Below are positions 6,733-10,644 of a stretch of DNA of 10,644 nt, in pieces (within the stretch, counting starts at the first letter, position 1; the number at the start of each line of letters is the position of its first letter). The DNA is taken from NCBI GenBank assembly GCA_003444085.1, contig DLVL01000022.1:1-10644 (forward strand), written 5' to 3'. This DNA comes from Kosmotogaceae bacterium. Its GTDB lineage: Bacteria > Thermotogota > Thermotogae > Petrotogales > Kosmotogaceae. The notes under the pieces are model-generated. The model had not been told where the DNA came from. It saw only the letters and a program-made list of their open reading frames with translations, and searched no databases. The translations under genes and the position numbers were made by a program.

Positions 6733-8310
6733 ATGCCAGAATCAACGAGCTACATGATAATTCCACCGTTTTCCAACGAGCCCTATATCGATCTGAAGAG
6801 CTCAAAAGTCAGGACAGCGATGAAGAATGCAATTGAAAAAGTATCAGCTGAGCAGAAGGAATACTACCTGATGGTAGGTGGAGAGAAACTGAAGACCGAT
6901 AAGGAGATCAAGTCCGTAAATCCTTCGAATCCGGATCATATTGTCGGGACCGTTCCAAAGGCAGATCGGGAAATCGTTGAAAAGGCTATGGACACAGCCT
7001 GGAAGACTTTTGAGATATGGAAGAATACCCCGGCAGAAGAACGGGTGAAACCTTTCCTCAGAGCAGCACAGATTATGCGAGAGAAGAGGTACGAACTCGA
7101 TGCAACTATGATTCTTGAGACCGGCAAGAATTGGCTGGAAGCCGATGCAGATCTTGCAGAAGCAATTGACTTTCTGGAGTTCTATGCAAGAGAAGCTTTG
7201 AGATACGCTTCCCCGCATCCGGTTGTTCAGGTGCCAGGCGAGTACAACACTTTGCAATACATACCCCTAGGCGTAGGAGCAGTCATTCCGCCATGGAATT
7301 TCCCGTGTGCGATTATGGCAGGAATGACCACTGCCGCTGCAATTACGGGAAACACTGTGATACTGAAACCTGCAAGCGATGCGCCTATCATTGCCGCCAG
7401 GTTTGTTGAGATACTCAAAGAAGCGGGACTGCCTGATGGAGTTGTCAACTACGTTCCGGGAAGCGGTGCAGAGATCGGAGACTACATTGTGGAGCATCCA
7501 AGAACGAGATTCATCGCCTTCACAGGATCCAAAGAAGTAGGTCTCAGAATAAATGAATTGGCTGCAGAGCATCAGGAAGGCCAGTTGTGGATTAAGAGAG
7601 TCGTCCTGGAAATGGGTGGAAAAGATGCTGTTGTTGTCGACGAAACAGCAGACCTTGATGCAGCAGCACGGGGAGCGGTAACGAGTGCATTCGGTTTTCA
7701 GGGCCAGAAATGCTCGGCAGGATCCCGCATTATCGCGGTTGAATCCGTCTATGATGAGCTACTCGAAAGAATTGTGGAGTTGACAAAAGAGATAGAAATA
7801 GGAGACGTTGCTAACCCGGAGAACTGGCTTGGCCCCGTTATTAACAGACAGGCCATGGACAAGATATTGTCTTACATCGAAATCGGGTCAAAGGAAGGAA
7901 GGATTGTCACTGGCGGTAAACGTGCTGAAGGTTTGAGCGGCTTCTTCATAGAACCGACCGTGATCGAAGGTGTTGATAGGCATGCTAGAGTAGCCCAGGA
8001 AGAGATTTTTGGACCAGTAACAGCGTTAATTAAGGCGAAAGATTACGATGATGCCATTGAAATTGCGAACGGAACAGAGTACGGGTTGACCGGTGCTCTT
8101 TACTCAACTGATCGCGAACGAATCGAAAGAGCAAAACGGGACTTCTACGTCGGTAATCTCTACTTCAACAGGAAGTGTACTGGTGCACTTGTGGGGGTTC
8201 AGCCTTTTGGTGGATTCAATATGTCAGGAACGGATTCGAAGGCCGGAGGACGCGACTACCTGTTGCTCTTCCTGCAGGCAAAGTCGATTTCAGAGAAGAT
8301 AATCCCGTAA
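6733..8310 (+). CDS. rocA: 1-pyrroline-5-carboxylate / L-glutamate gamma-semialdehyde dehydrogenase
   Basis: This 525-aa aldehyde dehydrogenase closely follows Bacillus RocA along its whole length. It would oxidise glutamate semialdehyde, formed by ring opening of P5C, to glutamate with NAD. Catalytic residues are in place: Asn189 in IPPWNFP, general base Glu293 in LEMGGKD, and nucleophile Cys327 in GFQGQKCSAGS. Ser328 and the Gly484-Ala485 pair in CTGALVG fit the carboxylate-anchoring positions known in P5C dehydrogenases, and FNMSGTDSKAGG near the end is a RocA signature. The PALD-type N-terminus (PPFSNEPYIDL) matches the RocA/PruA group rather than generic ALDHs. There is no proline dehydrogenase domain, so it is the monofunctional form. 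The start at ATG 6733 has GGGAGGGATC upstream. Its place as last gene of the operon supplies the second step after the upstream dehydrogenase complex. Confidence 0.93.
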   Translation: MPESTSYMIIPPFSNEPYIDLKSSKVRTAMKNAIEKVSAEQKEYYLMVGGEKLKTDKEIKSVNPSNPDHIVGTVPKADREIVEKAMDTAWKTFEIWKNTPAEERVKPFLRAAQIMREKRYELDATMILETGKNWLEADADLAEAIDFLEFYAREALRYASPHPVVQVPGEYNTLQYIPLGVGAVIPPWNFPCAIMAGMTTAAAITGNTVILKPASDAPIIAARFVEILKEAGLPDGVVNYVPGSGAEIGDYIVEHPRTRFIAFTGSKEVGLRINELAAEHQEGQLWIKRVVLEMGGKDAVVVDETADLDAAARGAVTSAFGFQGQKCSAGSRIIAVESVYDELLERIVELTKEIEIGDVANPENWLGPVINRQAMDKILSYIEIGSKEGRIVTGGKRAEGLSGFFIEPTVIEGVDRHARVAQEEIFGPVTALIKAKDYDDAIEIANGTEYGLTGALYSTDRERIERAKRDFYVGNLYFNRKCTGALVGVQPFGGFNMSGTDSKAGGRDYLLLFLQAKSISEKIIP

Positions 8311-8331
8311 TAACGATGTTTTCTAAAGACC

Positions 8332-8348
8332 GGTGCCATACAGGCGCC
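8332..8348. repeat. Inverted repeat between convergent genes
   Basis: GGTGCC-ATACA-GGCGCC can form a 6-bp stem (one G-U pair) with a 5-base loop, shortly after the RocA stop and before the VOC stop. It lacks a following T-tract on either strand, so it is not a classical intrinsic terminator, but it may slow or end transcription from the operon. A second 5-bp dyad, TTCCA-ATGTC-TGGAA, follows at 8352-8366. Confidence 0.3.
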
Positions 8349-8371
8349 AGCTTCCAATGTCTGGAATCTGG

Positions 8372-8731
8372 TCACAGAAACTTTTGAATTTCCACGGTAT
8401 AGTGATTTGGATCCTCCATGAAAAAGTGATAGATCCCGAATTTCTTGTTGTACTGGGGTTTACTGGCGACTGAACGCTTGGCTGTGCAAAGTTTTCTGTA
8501 TACTTGATCAACGTCTTCAAAGAGCAGTGTGATAATAGGACTTTTGTCAGAAGCGTTGACTGTCATATGCTCACAGAAACCCAGGTACCCTCCACCAGGC
8601 ACTGAGTATATGCGACATACTCCCTGGTCTTTCCAGAGTTCGAGTCCCAGAGAATCTGAGTAGAACGAATGTGTGGCATCAAGATCATATGCTCCGAAGA
8701 AGCAGATACACCCTGTTGGTTTAGTATCCAC
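8372..8731 (-). CDS. VOC (glyoxalase/bleomycin-resistance fold) family protein
   Basis: This 119-aa protein has the paired beta-alpha-beta-beta-beta pattern of the vicinal oxygen chelate superfamily: GAYDLDATHSFYSDSLGLELW in the first half and LLFEDVDQVYRKL then FFMEDPNHYTVEIQKF in the second. Glu114 in TVEIQ occupies the usual C-terminal metal-ligand position. The first-strand His normally found before the D-L-x-x-x-x-x-F-Y motif appears replaced (CICFFGAY), so metal binding and glyoxalase-type catalysis are uncertain. The substrate is unknown. The start at GTG 8731 is chosen for GGAGGAGGTT (plus-strand 8737-8746) 7 bases upstream; a longer in-frame ORF from ATG 8782 would cover the SD and overlap the promoter. 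It is convergent with RocA and divergent from the M3 peptidase. Confidence 0.8.
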   Translation of the reverse strand: MDTKPTGCICFFGAYDLDATHSFYSDSLGLELWKDQGVCRIYSVPGGGYLGFCEHMTVNASDKSPIITLLFEDVDQVYRKLCTAKRSVASKPQYNKKFGIYHFFMEDPNHYTVEIQKFL

Positions 8732-8762
8732 AAAACAACCTCCTCCAAAGAGTTTCAAAAGG

Positions 8763-8790
8763 ATTATATCACTGGGTGACAAACTGGTAA
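8763..8790 (-). promoter_or_regulatory. Promoter of the VOC gene
   Basis: On the minus strand: TTACCA (-35-like, plus-strand 8785-8790), a 16-base spacer, then TGA-TATAAT (-10 with TGn extension, plus-strand 8763-8771). The transcript would start near 8756, about 25 bases before GTG 8731. The -35 overlaps the first of two dyads in this gap. Confidence 0.55.
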
Positions 8791-8801
8791 GTTTTACTTA
8801 C
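8787..8801. repeat. Inverted repeat in divergent control region
   Basis: GTAAGT-TTT-ACTTAC is a perfect 6-bp dyad with a 3-base centre. It overlaps the predicted -35 of the VOC promoter, so a bound protein could repress that gene. No T-tract follows, which argues against a terminator. Confidence 0.45.
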
Positions 8802-8808
8802 AATATCT

Positions 8809-8820
8809 GGCAGTACTGCC
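8809..8820. repeat. 12-bp perfect palindrome in divergent control region
   Basis: GGCAGTACTGCC is its own reverse complement. It lies 7 bases from the first dyad, about midway between the two divergent -10 elements and just upstream of the predicted peptidase promoter. An operator for a dimeric regulator acting on one or both genes is a reasonable reading. Confidence 0.5.
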
Positions 8821-8821
8821 G

Positions 8822-8849
8822 TTAAGTTGGCTAAGCAAAATGTTAGAAT
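8822..8849 (+). promoter_or_regulatory. Putative promoter of the M3 peptidase
   Basis: An extended -10, TG-T-TAGAAT (TG at 8841-8842, hexamer 8844-8849), has a weak -35-like TTAAGT at 8822-8827 (16-base spacer). Transcription would start near 8856, about 25 bases before ATG 8882. Confidence 0.4.
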
Positions 8850-8881
8850 CTTGATGAACTCTTGAGCATAAGGAGGATACC

Positions 8882-10594
8882 ATGGAAGCTATCGAGAAGA
8901 GAGAACGGAAGTATTTTTCGCAGGCATTTGAGCCGTCAAACTGGGAAACACTGGAACCCGAGATCAAAAGAATCCTTGACAAAGAAGTCTCTTCTGTTGA
9001 TGATCTGGAAGAGCTCATCTATGAAATGAGCGAGCTTATGGACATCGTTGATGAGGCTCTCGCCTGGCGTTACATAAGCATGACCCGGTTCCCTGAGAAA
9101 GAGCACGAAGAGGAGTATAACCGTTTCTATGCGCAAGTGATCGCCAAAAGCAAGCCCCTGGTCTTCATGATAAGAAAGAAAATATACCAGTCTCCATTCA
9201 AGAAGGATCTTGATGAAAACAGATTCGGGAACTATCTGAAGATCCTGAACAATGATATCGAACTGTTCAGGGAAGAGAACATACCTCTTGAAGTAGAGGA
9301 GAAGAAGCTCTCTAATCGCCATGGCGAAATAATCGGGTCTTCGACTGTCGAGTTCAGAGGCGAAGAGAAAACACTGATACAGCTGAAGAACCTTCTTAAA
9401 GAGTCGGATAGGAGTCTTAGAGAGGAAGCCTGGAAGGCCCTGATGAGCAAACTTGGCGAATTAAAACCTCAGCTTGACGACGTCTTTGACAGGCTTCGTG
9501 CTCTCAGAGACCAGCAAGCGAGAATCGCCGGATTCGATAACTACAGAGACTATATGCATAAGAAGAAAGGACGTTTTTCTTACGGCGTCGGTGACGTGAT
9601 GAAATTCCACAGGGCAGTTGAAGAAGAGGTAGTCCCTTTTCTCAGAGAAGTTACCAGATTCAAGGCAAAGAAGATGGGACTGGAGGCTATCAGACCGTGG
9701 GATGAAGCTGCTGACCCTGATGGGAAAGTATTGAAGCCCTTCAAGACAGAAGAAGAACTGATTGAGAAAGCCGTGAATGTTCTTTCAAGGGTCAGATCAG
9801 AGTTCGGCGAACGTTTGGACACGATGAGAAAGGCAGGGCTTCTTGATCTTGAGAACCGAAAAGGCAAAAGACCTGGGGGTTACAACTATTCCTTGAGTGA
9901 GACCGGAGCTCCTTTCATATTCATGAATGCTGTGGGTTCAAACGGCGACGTCCGAACAATTCTTCATGAATCCGGTCATGCAATGCACAGTTTTTCCACG
10001 GCATCAGAAAGGATCTCTGAATACAGAGACTATCCAAGCGAAGCTGCGGAGTTAGCCTCGATGGCAATGGAATTACTCACCATGGATCATCTGGAAGAGT
10101 TCTATCATGACAAGCAGGATCTCGAGAAAGCTCTGAGGGATCAGTTGCTTGGCACGCTCTATTTCTTGCCCTGGTGTGTTACAGTAGATGCTTTTCAACA
10201 GTGGATATACACAAATCCGAACCACAACACCAAAGAGAGAGATGACTACTTTTTGAAACTCTCTGAGCGATTTAACACAGGAGCAGACTGGTCAGGTCTT
10301 GAGAGAGAGAGGAAGCTCCAGTGGCTTATGCAGATACACATATTTACCAGCCCCTTTTACTACATAGAATACGGGATCGCTCAGCTTGGAGCCCTGGCCA
10401 TATGGAGAAATTACAGAACCAATCCGCAAAAGGCCATCTCACAGTACGAGGATTTCCTGAAACTCGGTTATTCTAAACCGCTTGATCAGCTCTACAGGAC
10501 AGCAGGTATAGAATTCAACTTCTCCAGTAATTACCTGTCAAAGCTTGTGAACCTGGTAAGAGACGAAGTAAAAAAAACCGGGTGGAGTGTGTAA
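8882..10594 (+). CDS. M3 family zinc oligoendopeptidase (PepF-like)
   Basis: This complete 570-aa thimet-oligopeptidase-clan enzyme has the zinc motif HESGH at residues 362-366 (His362, Glu363 catalytic, His366) and the third ligand Glu390 in SEAAELASMAMELL, the spacing usual for M3. The long N-terminal helical half (residues 1-200) forms the channel wall that limits substrates to short peptides. The C-terminal FTSPFYYIEYGIAQLGALAIW segment carries the substrate-binding Tyr residues typical of the PepF/Pz-peptidase group. There is no signal peptide, so it acts in the cytoplasm on oligopeptides taken up by transporters. Start ATG 8882 follows GGAGG at 8872-8876. It has its own promoter, divergent from the VOC gene. 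It could feed amino acids, including proline, into the upstream operon, but this is inference. Only 50 bases follow its stop; they hold no gene or clear terminator. Confidence 0.95.
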   Translation: MEAIEKRERKYFSQAFEPSNWETLEPEIKRILDKEVSSVDDLEELIYEMSELMDIVDEALAWRYISMTRFPEKEHEEEYNRFYAQVIAKSKPLVFMIRKKIYQSPFKKDLDENRFGNYLKILNNDIELFREENIPLEVEEKKLSNRHGEIIGSSTVEFRGEEKTLIQLKNLLKESDRSLREEAWKALMSKLGELKPQLDDVFDRLRALRDQQARIAGFDNYRDYMHKKKGRFSYGVGDVMKFHRAVEEEVVPFLREVTRFKAKKMGLEAIRPWDEAADPDGKVLKPFKTEEELIEKAVNVLSRVRSEFGERLDTMRKAGLLDLENRKGKRPGGYNYSLSETGAPFIFMNAVGSNGDVRTILHESGHAMHSFSTASERISEYRDYPSEAAELASMAMELLTMDHLEEFYHDKQDLEKALRDQLLGTLYFLPWCVTVDAFQQWIYTNPNHNTKERDDYFLKLSERFNTGADWSGLERERKLQWLMQIHIFTSPFYYIEYGIAQLGALAIWRNYRTNPQKAISQYEDFLKLGYSKPLDQLYRTAGIEFNFSSNYLSKLVNLVRDEVKKTGWSV

Positions 10595-10644
10595 GAGAGA
10601 ACAGGATTGAGATGCAGTTAAAGGGTTCCAAGGGCAGGTAGAGT

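Noticed and set aside
10595..10644. ATG CAG TTA ... TAG mini-frame after the peptidase
   Set aside because: It is only nine codons before a stop and has no strong SD; no gene is supported in the last 50 bases.

Overview
The window reads as a chromosomal stretch of a moderate-GC bacterium. Codon use is rich in AGA/AGG for Arg and ATA for Ile, Shine-Dalgarno (SD) sequences are strong (GGAGG type), and genes are tightly packed. From protein flavour and codon use I infer a member of the Thermotogota, most likely a mesophilic Mesotoga/Kosmotoga-like lineage. This is a judgement from memory of the families, not a database result. I see no mobile elements, CRISPR arrays, tRNA or rRNA genes.

Layout. 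(1) Bases 1-809, minus strand: the N-terminal 269 codons of a TPR-like helical-repeat protein that runs off the left edge. (2) Divergent from it, plus strand: a DUF2156 (tandem acetyltransferase-fold) protein, followed 2 bases later by a small metallo-beta-lactamase-fold hydrolase. The DUF2156 gene has a near-perfect SD placed 7 bases before an in-frame ATA codon, suggesting a non-canonical start. (3) Minus strand 2558-3277: a glycerophosphodiester phosphodiesterase, with its own extended -10 promoter. (4) Plus strand 3464-8310: a four-gene operon, which is the centre of the window. It holds a small [2Fe-2S] protein, a 605-aa FAD/NAD/multi-FeS oxidoreductase, a 380-aa D-amino-acid-oxidase-fold FAD dehydrogenase and an RocA-type 1-pyrroline-5-carboxylate dehydrogenase. 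The first two junctions each overlap by 8 bases. (5) Convergent to it, minus strand 8372-8731: a small VOC (glyoxalase-fold) protein. (6) Plus strand 8882-10594: a complete M3-family zinc oligopeptidase, divergent from the VOC gene across a control region with two dyad-symmetric sequences.

How the genes work together. The central operon is best read as proline catabolism. A heterotrimeric, dye-linked proline dehydrogenase of the type known from Thermococcales would oxidise proline to P5C (1-pyrroline-5-carboxylate). Electrons would pass through FAD and a chain of Fe-S centres to an unknown acceptor, and RocA would then oxidise P5C/glutamate semialdehyde to glutamate with NAD. The downstream oligopeptidase could supply amino acids from peptides but has its own promoter, so that link is only suggestive. 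The most novel points are the multi-cluster electron relay carried on the large subunit, the operator-like dyads, and the probable AUA start codon.
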